DNA of 64,000 nt from JAFGPL01 sp963781805 (GTDB lineage Bacteria > Bacteroidota > Bacteroidia > Bacteroidales > UBA10428): positions 3,286,001 to 3,350,000 of the forward strand of contig CAWAHF010000004.1 of the NCBI GenBank assembly GCA_963781805.1. Direction: 5' to 3'. The translations under genes were made by a program, and so were the position numbers. Position 1 is the stretch's first letter. Each line of letters opens with the position of its first letter. The notes below the pieces were generated by a model that did no database searches, was not told the origin of the DNA, and was given only the letters and a program-made list of their open reading frames with translations. Below, in pieces: positions 34,985-43,681 of this stretch.

Positions 34985-36763
34985 ATGAAAATTAAAGATA
35001 TAATATCACCTTTCTCTGCATGGAGTAATATTGTAAAAAGCCCAGTAACAGTTCGAAATCCGTTAACCGAACGACCCGGCGCGGATCGTTATCGCGGATT
35101 TCATAAAAATGATATTGAAGCTTGTATTGGCTGCGGGAGTTGTGAAGCAGTTTGCGAAAACCAGGCTATCGACCTGTTACCTGTAGAAGGAATTGAAACC
35201 AAAAAGGGAGATAGTGGCCTACGTCCGATGGTTGATTATGGGCGTTGCTGCTGGTGCGCTTTGTGTGTAGATATTTGCACAACCGGTTCACTCACTATGT
35301 CGAATGAATATACCTGGATTTCTGACGATCCTGATGAATTCCGCTTTATTCCCGGAGTTGATAATAAACCGTGGGACAATTCTGAAAAAGGATGGACCAA
35401 TCCGGGTTATTCGCTTTATAATTTACAGCGGATAGCTATGGAAGAATTAGAACCTGACGATCGTATTACCAGTTTCATTGAAATTGTCAAGGGTTATTCC
35501 AGGGAACAAGCCGAAAAAGAGGCAGACCGCTGTGTATCGTGTGGAATTTGTATTGCTTCCTGCCCGGCTCACATGGATATTCCGGGTTATATAAAAGCCA
35601 TTCGTGATGGTAACCTTGAAAAAGGACTTAAACTTTTATACGATACCAATCCACTGCCTGAAATTTGTGGCCGTGTTTGTACGCATCGATGCGAAGAAGT
35701 TTGTTCTGTAGGTGTAAAGGGCGATCCATTGGCAATCCGCTGGCTCAAACGGTACATTGCCGATAATGTTCCTTTTGATGAATACAAACGAATTTTGGGC
35801 CTCGATTCATTGCCTGAAAGCAAAAAACATATTGCGATTATTGGAGCCGGTCCATCAGGTATTAGTGCCGCCTATTATCTGCGCACCCTTGGTTACAGGG
35901 TTACTGTTTTCGAAGCCAAAGAACATCCCGGTGGCGCAACCATGTATGGTATACCCAAATACCGGTTACCTATGGATATGCTGGAAAAAGAAATAGGTCT
36001 GCTGGAAGAAATGGATGTTCAGTTCCGCTTTAATACGATGGTGGGGCATGATGTGAAATTCGATGAATTGTACACAGCCTACGACGCCGTATTTATGGGA
36101 ATCGGTTTGGAAAAACCTTATCTTATTGCCATTGAAGGAGAAGATGCCATAGGCTCGCTGCAAGCTATCGATTTCCTTAAAGACATAAACGAAGGCAAAA
36201 ATATAGACCTTGGTCAACACGTAGTTGTTATTGGCGGAGGTAACGTTGCCATGGATGCCGCACGTGTCAGCCGTCGTTTAGGATCTGAAGTTACCATTCT
36301 TTATCGCCGACGTGTGCAGGATATGCCCAGTGATGCGGAAGAAATTGAAGGTTGCGAACAGGAAAAGATTCATATCATTCCCCAGGCAATCCCGACCAGA
36401 ATAATAAAAGATGAACAAGGCAAGGTAAAAGCGATTGAATATCTTCATGCAAAAATGGTTGATGATCCAAGAGGGAAAAGACCCCGTCCGATGCCAATTG
36501 AAGGAACCGAAACCATTCTCGAGGTAAATACGGTTATCGGTGCTATCGGACAGGAAGCATATTATGACTTCCTGGGAACTGAGTGGCTTGAGAAACTAAA
36601 AACCGAGCGCGGACATATTGTAACAAATCAATTTAGGCAGACCTCCATTGAGTGCTTGTTTGCAGGCGGCGATTCTGTAAACTCCACAGCTGATGCTATC
36701 AGCGCTATTGCCGACGGACACAAAGCTGCAAAAGGAATTGATGACTTGTTAAGCAGTAAATAA
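34985..36763 (+). CDS. Fusion of NuoI-like ferredoxin subunit and GltD/NfnB-like NAD(P)H oxidoreductase
   Basis: 592 aa. Residues 1-110 are NuoI/MbxN-like with clusters C47-x2-C-x2-C-x3-C57 and C88-x2-C-x2-C-x3-C98. From about 150 a GltD-like protein begins: its own cluster CVSCGICIASCP (183-194), the cysteines at 228-240 (ICGRVCTHRCEEVC), FAD-binding IGAGPSGISAAYYL (286-) and NAD(P)H-binding IGGGNVAMDAARVSRRLG. The C-terminal ECLFAGGDSVNSTADAISAI closes the FAD domain. The fusion gives the complex an NAD(P)H port at the point where electrons enter or leave. The ferredoxin domain could still exchange with free ferredoxin. It starts 18 bp after the large subunit. Confidence 0.9.
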   Translation: MKIKDIISPFSAWSNIVKSPVTVRNPLTERPGADRYRGFHKNDIEACIGCGSCEAVCENQAIDLLPVEGIETKKGDSGLRPMVDYGRCCWCALCVDICTTGSLTMSNEYTWISDDPDEFRFIPGVDNKPWDNSEKGWTNPGYSLYNLQRIAMEELEPDDRITSFIEIVKGYSREQAEKEADRCVSCGICIASCPAHMDIPGYIKAIRDGNLEKGLKLLYDTNPLPEICGRVCTHRCEEVCSVGVKGDPLAIRWLKRYIADNVPFDEYKRILGLDSLPESKKHIAIIGAGPSGISAAYYLRTLGYRVTVFEAKEHPGGATMYGIPKYRLPMDMLEKEIGLLEEMDVQFRFNTMVGHDVKFDELYTAYDAVFMGIGLEKPYLIAIEGEDAIGSLQAIDFLKDINEGKNIDLGQHVVVIGGGNVAMDAARVSRRLGSEVTILYRRRVQDMPSDAEEIEGCEQEKIHIIPQAIPTRIIKDEQGKVKAIEYLHAKMVDDPRGKRPRPMPIEGTETILEVNTVIGAIGQEAYYDFLGTEWLEKLKTERGHIVTNQFRQTSIECLFAGGDSVNSTADAISAIADGHKAAKGIDDLLSSK

Positions 36764-36782
36764 ACCCCAAAATAAAAAAATT

Positions 36783-37241
36783 ATGATACAGGAATTTCAG
36801 ACATCTGACGATATATTACAATTCGCAATCAATCGCGAACAGGAAAGCGTTGAACTGTATTCAAACCTTTCAGAAACAGCCCGCAATCCTGAGATGAAAA
36901 ATGTTTTTCTAACGTTTTCCAACGAGGAACGCGCCCATAAGAAACGCCTGGAAAACATCCGTATCAGCAGACAATTCAACTTTACTTCGCAACAGGTACG
37001 TGACATCAAAATCGGCGATTACCTGATTGATATTGTACCACATGAAGGTATGAGTTATCAGGAGGTTCTTATTGTTGCCATGAAAAAGGAAAAAGCCGCT
37101 TTCCACCTTTATACCGATCTCGCTGAGATGGTTTCTGATCAATTGCTCCGTTCGCTTTTCTTAAGTCTGGCACAGGAAGAATCGAAACACAAACTTCGTT
37201 TTGAGCTTGAATATGATGAAGTAGTGCTAAAGGATAACTGA
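36783..37241 (+). CDS. Ferritin-like diiron protein (rubrerythrin-type)
   Basis: 152 aa, four-helix bundle. Candidate diiron ligands lie in INREQESVELYSNL, SNEERAHKKRLENI, MKKEKAAFHLYTDL and AQEESKHKLRFE, the ExxxE / ExxH pattern. There is no C-terminal rubredoxin domain. Proteins of this type reduce peroxide or store iron. It begins 20 bp after the GltD-like fusion, so is probably the last gene of the operon, where it could protect an oxygen-sensitive complex. Family call is good; partner inferred. Confidence 0.82.
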   Translation: MIQEFQTSDDILQFAINREQESVELYSNLSETARNPEMKNVFLTFSNEERAHKKRLENIRISRQFNFTSQQVRDIKIGDYLIDIVPHEGMSYQEVLIVAMKKEKAAFHLYTDLAEMVSDQLLRSLFLSLAQEESKHKLRFELEYDEVVLKDN

Positions 37242-37958
37242 ACCTGATCAGGTAATAATCACTCATGTTTTAATGACCCTCTCCTTTGATAAGCTGTTAT
37301 ATCCGGGATTGATTTTACTGTTTCGCTGTACATAATCGCCTCCATATCAATTTATTCTTACTTTTCGGATAATGCAGAAAAAGTTGATAGAACAATATAA
37401 GGTGTTTATCTCAGATTAGATTTATTCGGTTTTTGTAAATTCCACAATTTTACTAACTAATATTCAACAGTTTGGAAATTTTTTGTAAAATAAAGGAATA
37501 GAAAAAAATTATTCCATAACCTAAAATAAATCGCTAAAATTGCAGATGAAATGGTAACATAAAAATATTAGTTCCAAATCAGCTTTGAATCGATAAATCT
37601 GCCTTCCGGATTCTAAATTTTTGTACCTTTCATGCTCTGCTATGTTTGCTGTTGAAGGCAAGGTATAAAAAAATAACACCATGAAAAATAAGATTATTTA
37701 AATACCCCTATCTGGCTTAAACGTCCCGCTTGTGCCATAAGTCAGAGAAAAAGTCGATAGTTCTTAGTCGAAAGTTACCAGTGGGGGAATGGGTTGAAGA
37801 AGTTTAGAGTTGGGAGTCTCAGGTTTCAGGTTGAGAATGAAGAATTAAAATTGAAACGAATCAAGGATTATATTTAGAGACCGGCAGATTGAGAGTCAGC
37901 TTAAAAAACATGAGTTCGTTTATTGTTTAAAACCAATAAATTAGTAATTTACACCATT
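37242..37958. other. Intergenic region, no gene seen
   Basis: About 700 bp of AT-rich DNA. The only short frames lack coding character. The stretch near 37760-37870 consists of low-complexity strings such as GTTTAGAGTTGGGAGTCTCAGG. The promoter of the xylanase gene must lie here but no clear -7 box was assigned. Confidence 0.5.
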
Positions 37959-38957
37959 GTGAAAAAGAGTAATTATTATAAAGCATTACAAGCATTGGGC
38001 TTAACATTGATTTTTTTAGTCCTTGGTGTTCAAAATTCAAGTACCCAGACATTTTGTACACAAGCCGGTACCGAACGGTATGCGGGTGTGCAGGATGGCT
38101 ATCGTTACGAATTATGGAATCAGAACGGACAAGGTACTGCATGCATGACTCTCGACAGCGGCGCTCTTTTTAGCGGTGAATGGAAGGATATTCAGAATTA
38201 CCTGGCCCGCCGTGGTCTGGGTTATGATCAAACACAGGAGCACCAGGAAATAGGTACATTTTATGCCACATACAGTTGCACATACAATCCATCTACAGCC
38301 TCCGGAAATTCCTATTTATCGGTATACGGATGGGCAGTTAATCCCCTGAAAGAATATTACATTGTAGAAGACTGGCAAAACTGGATACCATCTATGGATG
38401 CCGGTGCTACACTAAAAGGCAGTATCAATGTGAACGGGAGTATTTACGATATATATGAGAACACAAGAGTTAATCAGCCTTCAATTATTGGCAACACTAC
38501 ATTTCAGCAGTATTTTAGTATCCGGAGGAATGTACGAAATAGTGGGACAATAAATATTTCGGAACATTTCAATACGTGGGGGTCATTGGGAATGGAAATG
38601 GGTAAGATGTATGAGGTATCGTTTGTTGTTGAGGGATATCAAAGCAGCGGCAGCTTCGAATTCACAGCATTGGATGTATTTGTCAGCAGCGGCCCTGTTG
38701 TATCTGCAGACGTTTCAAAAGAAATTTCACAGGTAACTATCTATCCGAATCCTAACTCAGGAGATTTGTATGTCAAACTGGATGAATCTGACTCAAATGC
38801 AAACATGAGTATCTATGATATTTCAGGCAACATTGTTTTTGCACAGGAAAACATCAACAACAATCTGCTTCATGTTTCCGATCTTAAAAGCGGGATTTAT
38901 TTTGTAAATGTGAACAGCAACAGGCTTAATTATACGACCAGATTTCTGATTTATTAG
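37959..38957 (+). CDS. GH11 endo-1,4-beta-xylanase with C-terminal sorting domain
   Basis: 332 aa from the GTG at 37959, the start that best fits a signal peptide (VKKSNYYKALQALGLTLIFL and onward); a TTG at 37923 would add 12 residues. The GH11 fold is clear: YLSVYGWAVNPLKEYYIVED contains the nucleophile glutamate, and SFVVEGYQSSGSFEF the acid/base glutamate. After the catalytic domain (about 30-245) a C-terminal domain (VTIYPNPNSGDLYVKL ... SDLKSGIYFVNVN) is the T9SS sorting type. It hydrolyses xylan outside the cell or on its surface. Identification is firm. Confidence 0.93.
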   Translation: MKKSNYYKALQALGLTLIFLVLGVQNSSTQTFCTQAGTERYAGVQDGYRYELWNQNGQGTACMTLDSGALFSGEWKDIQNYLARRGLGYDQTQEHQEIGTFYATYSCTYNPSTASGNSYLSVYGWAVNPLKEYYIVEDWQNWIPSMDAGATLKGSINVNGSIYDIYENTRVNQPSIIGNTTFQQYFSIRRNVRNSGTINISEHFNTWGSLGMEMGKMYEVSFVVEGYQSSGSFEFTALDVFVSSGPVVSADVSKEISQVTIYPNPNSGDLYVKLDESDSNANMSIYDISGNIVFAQENINNNLLHVSDLKSGIYFVNVNSNRLNYTTRFLIY

Positions 38958-39421
38958 CCTGAGTGAAAAAATATTAAAGCCGGTAACTTGCGGTAAAAAA
39001 CATTTCTCTCTTTAACACATAGTGAATAATGCGAATTAAGTGTTAAAACTAATTAGCATATATAATTAGGAATCAGTATTTTGCAAACTTACCTTAGTGA
39101 TACTTAGGGAATTTGTGCCCCCGCCTGCCAAAGCATTGCGGGCAGGTTTATGGCTATCTTCCCATTGCCACTAAGTCGCTAACACACAAAGATTCACAAA
39201 GATAAAGTCCATATATGTGATTCCGACCCTTAATTCGCATGAATATCTAAAAGATAAAAACACACTTTCCCAGGCAATGATAATGTTAACCCAGCAATCG
39301 GGAAATCCTTTTAGATTTGAATCATTTATTTCAATTCATTCGTATAAAGTTTGTACTTAAAACATATATTTGTTACATTTAAAACCTAACCGAAATATTA
39401 ATCTTTAAATAAAAGTATATC
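38958..39421. other. Intergenic region with a dispersed palindrome
   Basis: 464 bp without a gene. CCTGCC (39124-39129) and GGCAGG (39141-39146) form a hairpin of the same GC-rich kind as at 4939 and 23705. Next to it are strings resembling dispersed repeats (CTAACACACAAAGATTCACAAAG). The promoter of the DUF362 gene is probably near 39370-39400. Confidence 0.45.
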
Positions 39422-41431
39422 ATGTTTTCAAAAATCAGACGATTAGTAATGAACCAGTTCACTGTGTGCCCCCGAACGGGTAAAATAACCGGTCTTAAAA
39501 TAGGAAAAAGAAAAACTTTATTGCTTTGGATTGTTCTTGGTATGGCTTCTGTAATTTGGGTTCTCATCCGGGTTGTACCCAAGCCCAGCCGTGCCGATTA
39601 TCCCTGTCAAAAGGTAGCTCAACCGCTGGCTGCCGGTTTTATTGCCTGGTTGTTAGGATTAGCCGGTTCCACCCTGATTATACAGCGGGCCCGTCGTCTG
39701 TTTCATAGAAAACGGTATGTGGTGGCTGCAATCAGTTTTGCCATAGGGGCAATAATTTGCTTAATCACGTTGAATGATACACATGAAGTTGCCGCGTCAG
39801 TAGTAAATATAAATGCAACTTTTACCCCTACCGATGCAGCCAATACCCCGGTAGGTGTTGCTAAAGGGATTGAACCGGGACGCGTTGTTTGGGTATATGA
39901 CCGCGACCTCTGTAATAAGAGTATCTCAAAGTGGTGGGAAGATACCGATCCGGAAGTAGCCCGCGGTATGATGACACTGGCAATAACTAACCTTACCGGC
40001 ATTGCTAATGCAGTTGAAGCCTGGGATTCTCTTTTCAGGTACTTCAATAAAGTACGTTACAACCAAGAGAATGTAGGCTATCAGGCTGGTGATAAAATTG
40101 CTATCAAGCTGAACAACATCTTCTCCCGTACCTATGCATGGTCGGGCAACCAGCTTCGGTCTAATCCACAAATGGTCCATGCCTTGATCTGGAACCTGGT
40201 AAACTTAGCTGGGGTACCGGAAGAGGACATTACTTTTTACGACTGTATCTTTTATCATGGCGACCCTGTTTATAACTTCTGTCATGCAGACTTTCCCGGC
40301 GTACGCTGGGCCGAAGGGGATGCTACGGATCGCAGCGGCTATGAATCCGGCCCTGGTAGTAATCCAGGTACCAGGGAAAAAGTAGTGCCCGATCACAATT
40401 GTGTGGTTTATTATAGTGATTCAACTATGGTCCATGGCAGCGGAGAGGTTTGTTTTCCCACAGTTGTTTCTGAAGCAAAATATATTATGAGCTTTTCCCT
40501 GCCACGTGCCCATCCTGATTTGGGAGGTATTACTGCTTGTGCTAAAAACTTTTTCGGCTCTGTTTGGCAACCGGATATGGAGTATACGGATGGTTATTAT
40601 CACCATTGGTCCCCCAGGTTCATGCATGCAGCGGTAGCTGCCCATGACTTACCAGGACAAGGTATTACTATGCGCGATATGGGTACATATAATGCCCTGG
40701 TCGATCTTATGGGCCATAAAGACTTGGGTGGCAAGGCTATATTACTTATTGGACAGTGCATTCACCAGGACTATTGGTCTGCTGCACCATTCAATGGCGG
40801 GTATGCTTCAAGTTTGTTTATGAGCCAGGATTTTGTCGCCATTGAGTCGGTAATGCTTGACTTTTTACGCACTTCTGATAATGGTCTGAAAGCTGGTACC
40901 ATAGATAATTACCTACACGAAGCAGCCCAGGCCAACAATCCACCTTCCGGTACCATATACGATCCTGAAAATGATGGCATTCCCCTGGAGAGTTTGGGCG
41001 TTCACGAGCACTGGAATAATGCTACAGACAAACAGTACACCCGCAACTTGGGTACAGGTGATGGAATTGAGTTAATTCAGGTAATAAATCAAGATCCTCC
41101 AATTGTTACAGGTTTTGCGAAAAACTTAAGTGAAAACGACAACAAATTTACACTTAAGGCAAATTATCCCAATCCCTTTAATGCATCAACTACCATAAGC
41201 TACTCACTACAGACTTCTGCCGATATAAGGCTGAACATTTACAATCTGAAGGGTGAAAAAGTTCGTACGCTCATCAATCAGCATCAATCTACGGGTACCT
41301 TTGAAATAAGCTGGAATGGATGCAACGATAACAACGTACGTCTAGCTTCCGGTATGTATATATGCAGAATGGAAATAAATAACGGTGGAAAAATAGTCAG
41401 CCAATCACGCCAAATGTTGTTGCACCAGTAA
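39422..41431 (+). CDS. DUF362-domain protein with membrane N-terminus and FlgD-like C-terminal domain
   Basis: 669 aa. The N-terminus has three hydrophobic helices (TLLLWIVLGMASVIWVLIRV; LAAGFIAWLLGLAGSTLII; AAISFAIGAIICLITL). Residues about 140-545 resemble DUF362 (VAKGIEPGRVVWVYDRDLCN; GDKIAIKLNNIFSRTYAWSG; PRAHPDLGGITACAKNFFGS). The C-terminus (about 570-669) carries ANYPNPFNASTTISYSLQ and GMYICRMEINNGGKIV, the FlgD-like sorting domain. Such a tail is usual on exported proteins with a cleavable signal peptide, so its pairing with several N-terminal membrane helices is odd. DUF362 function is not settled. Confidence 0.75.
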   Translation: MFSKIRRLVMNQFTVCPRTGKITGLKIGKRKTLLLWIVLGMASVIWVLIRVVPKPSRADYPCQKVAQPLAAGFIAWLLGLAGSTLIIQRARRLFHRKRYVVAAISFAIGAIICLITLNDTHEVAASVVNINATFTPTDAANTPVGVAKGIEPGRVVWVYDRDLCNKSISKWWEDTDPEVARGMMTLAITNLTGIANAVEAWDSLFRYFNKVRYNQENVGYQAGDKIAIKLNNIFSRTYAWSGNQLRSNPQMVHALIWNLVNLAGVPEEDITFYDCIFYHGDPVYNFCHADFPGVRWAEGDATDRSGYESGPGSNPGTREKVVPDHNCVVYYSDSTMVHGSGEVCFPTVVSEAKYIMSFSLPRAHPDLGGITACAKNFFGSVWQPDMEYTDGYYHHWSPRFMHAAVAAHDLPGQGITMRDMGTYNALVDLMGHKDLGGKAILLIGQCIHQDYWSAAPFNGGYASSLFMSQDFVAIESVMLDFLRTSDNGLKAGTIDNYLHEAAQANNPPSGTIYDPENDGIPLESLGVHEHWNNATDKQYTRNLGTGDGIELIQVINQDPPIVTGFAKNLSENDNKFTLKANYPNPFNASTTISYSLQTSADIRLNIYNLKGEKVRTLINQHQSTGTFEISWNGCNDNNVRLASGMYICRMEINNGGKIVSQSRQMLLHQ

Positions 41432-41462
41432 CATAAGGTGTCAGCAAGACAGGATATCTCAC

Positions 41463-41506
41463 TGCCTGATAAACCTTGTGCGTACAGGTTTGTCAGGCAT
41501 TTCTCT
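41463..41506 (+). terminator. Rho-independent terminator after the DUF362 gene
   Basis: TGCCTGATAAACCT and AGGTTTGTCAGGCA form a 14-bp stem with one mismatch around TGTGCGTAC, followed by TTTCTCTT. The remaining 41507-41746 holds no gene. Confidence 0.7.
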
Positions 41507-41746
41507 TAGTTTAATAATTCAATATATGTGATTGCCCCTGTTAAATCCAAAGGCAACTAATATTTTTATCAATACAACGAATAGAATGAAAAAACCATAC
41601 GCTGCGCTACTGATTTCGATTTACAACAAGATTGATTTGAAGTTACATTATGGGTACATTTAAAAATACAAGGATAAAGTTTAACCGGAAGATTCCCAAC
41701 ATTATCGAATAGGCGGCGTATAATAAGTCCAAAAAAGGAGGTCAAT

Positions 41747-42691
41747 ATGAAATCCAGCAGATTAAAGTTAAATGTCATCATGCTTACAGGGCTTGCAGTT
41801 CTTTTTGTATTAACCCCCGGATGTAAAAAGGAGGAAACGGATATTCCTGTAATAACTTCCGCCGAGGTGAGCAATATAGATGTTACTTCTGCTGTGTGTG
41901 GCGGCACCATTACCTCCAGCAAAGGATCTTTGGTTACAGCCAGGGGAGTATGCTGGAGTAGCAGCCCCGACCCTACCATTACCGATGATACTACTTTTGA
42001 CGGTACAGATATGGGTAGTTTTATAAGTACCCTCACCGGGTTGGACCCTGATACAACATATTATGTAAAAGCCTATGCTACAAACAAGAATGGAACCGCC
42101 TACGGAGACATGAAAACATTTACAACGCTGGAGGGCATGGTAGATATTGAGGGCAATGTTTATCATACCGTAACTATGGGCTCTAACACCTGGACTGTTG
42201 AAAACCTGAAAGTTACCCGCTATAATGACGGAACTCCCATAGCTTATCAACCAAATAGCGCTGGTGGCGCTGATCCTATCTATTGCTGGTATGGAAATGA
42301 TGAGAGCAACAAAGAAATATATGGCGCTTTATATAACTGGTATGCAGTTAATACCGGTAAACTTGCACCCGTTGGCTGGCATGTACCAATATTCGATGAA
42401 CGCATCAGGTCTGATGGCAACGGTGGTGATTATAAAGAGATCGGTACAGTGCATTGGAAAGAACCCAACTCGGATGCCACCAACTCAACAGGTTTTACAG
42501 CATTGCCAGGAGGAGCCTACTGGTTTGAAACATACCGTTATATGGGTGAAAGAGGTTACTGGTGGTTAACAAAAGAATATGGTTATGAGGCGTTTTGTAT
42601 ATACATAGATTACATGGCCGGAGGAGGAGTGTTTAATCCCCTGATGCCCAAATATAACTGTCTGTCTGTTCGTTGTGTGAAAGACTATTAG
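41747..42691 (+). CDS. FISUMP-domain lipoprotein
   Basis: 314 aa. Signal peptide with lipobox LTPGC, then a short linker and an Fn3-like domain (SAEVSNIDVTSAVCGGTITS ... LTGLDPDTTYYVKAYATN). Residues about 135-314 form a Fibrobacter-major-paralogous (FISUMP) domain: DIEGNVYHTVTMGSNTWTVE, ALYNWYAVNTGKLAPVGWHV and SVRCVKDY at the end. These are abundant surface lipoproteins in Bacteroidota with no known activity. An exact AGGAGGT Shine-Dalgarno sits five bases before the ATG, unusual for this phylum, which usually lacks strong ones. Confidence 0.85.
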   Translation: MKSSRLKLNVIMLTGLAVLFVLTPGCKKEETDIPVITSAEVSNIDVTSAVCGGTITSSKGSLVTARGVCWSSSPDPTITDDTTFDGTDMGSFISTLTGLDPDTTYYVKAYATNKNGTAYGDMKTFTTLEGMVDIEGNVYHTVTMGSNTWTVENLKVTRYNDGTPIAYQPNSAGGADPIYCWYGNDESNKEIYGALYNWYAVNTGKLAPVGWHVPIFDERIRSDGNGGDYKEIGTVHWKEPNSDATNSTGFTALPGGAYWFETYRYMGERGYWWLTKEYGYEAFCIYIDYMAGGGVFNPLMPKYNCLSVRCVKDY

Positions 42692-42921
42692 CATGTATTG
42701 GCAGCTAAATAATATTAATCCGGATTAGCGCTTACATGCTAAATTACTGATAAATAATTGCTGCCCTCCAAGATAACAATCTTCTGATTTAAACTGATAT
42801 GTTAGATTCACATATAAAATATCCGTAAGTGAATTTATATCAATCAGCCGTTTGTTGCCCATATAACATTTCGACATCCGGATACTTAATTTTGAAAGAA
42901 ATATTCTAATTTTGAAATCAA

Positions 42922-43584
42922 ATGAATATTAGCGTTATCATCACAGGAGCTACCGGAATGGTTGGAGAAGCGGTATTATTTGAAGCCCTCCTTCATCCGG
43001 ATGTAGAGAAAATTCTGGTTATCAGCCGGAGACCTTGCGGAATAACCCATCCAAAGCTTACCGAGATTATTCATAAAAATTTCTTCGATATCTCTCCCAT
43101 CGAAAATCAATTAAAAGGATTTAATGCCTGTTTCTTTTGTTTAGGCGTGACTTCTATCAACAAAAAAGAACCGGAATATTATTCACTCACATATACGCTG
43201 ACTATTAATTTCGCTGAAATACTGGCAAAATTAAATCCTGAGATGACCTTTGGTTACATTTCCGGCGCAGGAACCGACAGTACAGAAAAAGGAAGAATGA
43301 TGTGGGCACGGGTAAAAGGAAAAACAGAAAATGACCTGATGAAACTACCCTTTAAAAAAGTGTATGCCTTTCGTCCGGGGTTCCTCATCCCTACCAAAGG
43401 ACAAAAGAACGTCAATAAATTTTATTGGGTTGTGGGTTTTCTTTTTCCACCTTTACGGATGATTTTCCCAACATTTGTCTCAACTTTAAAAGAACTGGGG
43501 TTAGCTATGATAAACACAGTAATCAAAGGATATGAAAAACAAATACTTGAAGTAAGTGATATTGTAAAATTATCCAAAAGATAA
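42922..43584 (+). CDS. NAD(P)-binding Rossmann-fold protein (epimerase-like)
   Basis: 220 aa. The nucleotide-binding motif is VIITGATGMVGEAVLFEAL (residues 5-23). A CFFCLGVTSI segment and a YISGAGTDSTEKGRMMWARVKGKTE stretch follow, resembling atypical short-chain dehydrogenase/NmrA-like proteins. The classical YxxxK pair is not clearly seen, so enzymatic activity is uncertain. Two TAATTTTG boxes (42887 and 42907) precede the ATG. No operon partner. Confidence 0.75.
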   Translation: MNISVIITGATGMVGEAVLFEALLHPDVEKILVISRRPCGITHPKLTEIIHKNFFDISPIENQLKGFNACFFCLGVTSINKKEPEYYSLTYTLTINFAEILAKLNPEMTFGYISGAGTDSTEKGRMMWARVKGKTENDLMKLPFKKVYAFRPGFLIPTKGQKNVNKFYWVVGFLFPPLRMIFPTFVSTLKELGLAMINTVIKGYEKQILEVSDIVKLSKR

Positions 43585-43681
43585 AAATCATCCACCAATT
43601 TAAAAATGAGTCCTTTTGTTTTGCCTCATGATTATATGAAAACCGGTATATCAGAAAAATATAAAAATAAAACCAATTAAA

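Noticed and set aside
37923..37958. TTG start of the xylanase
   Set aside because: The residues before 37959 do not look like a signal peptide start; GTG at 37959 gives a better one.
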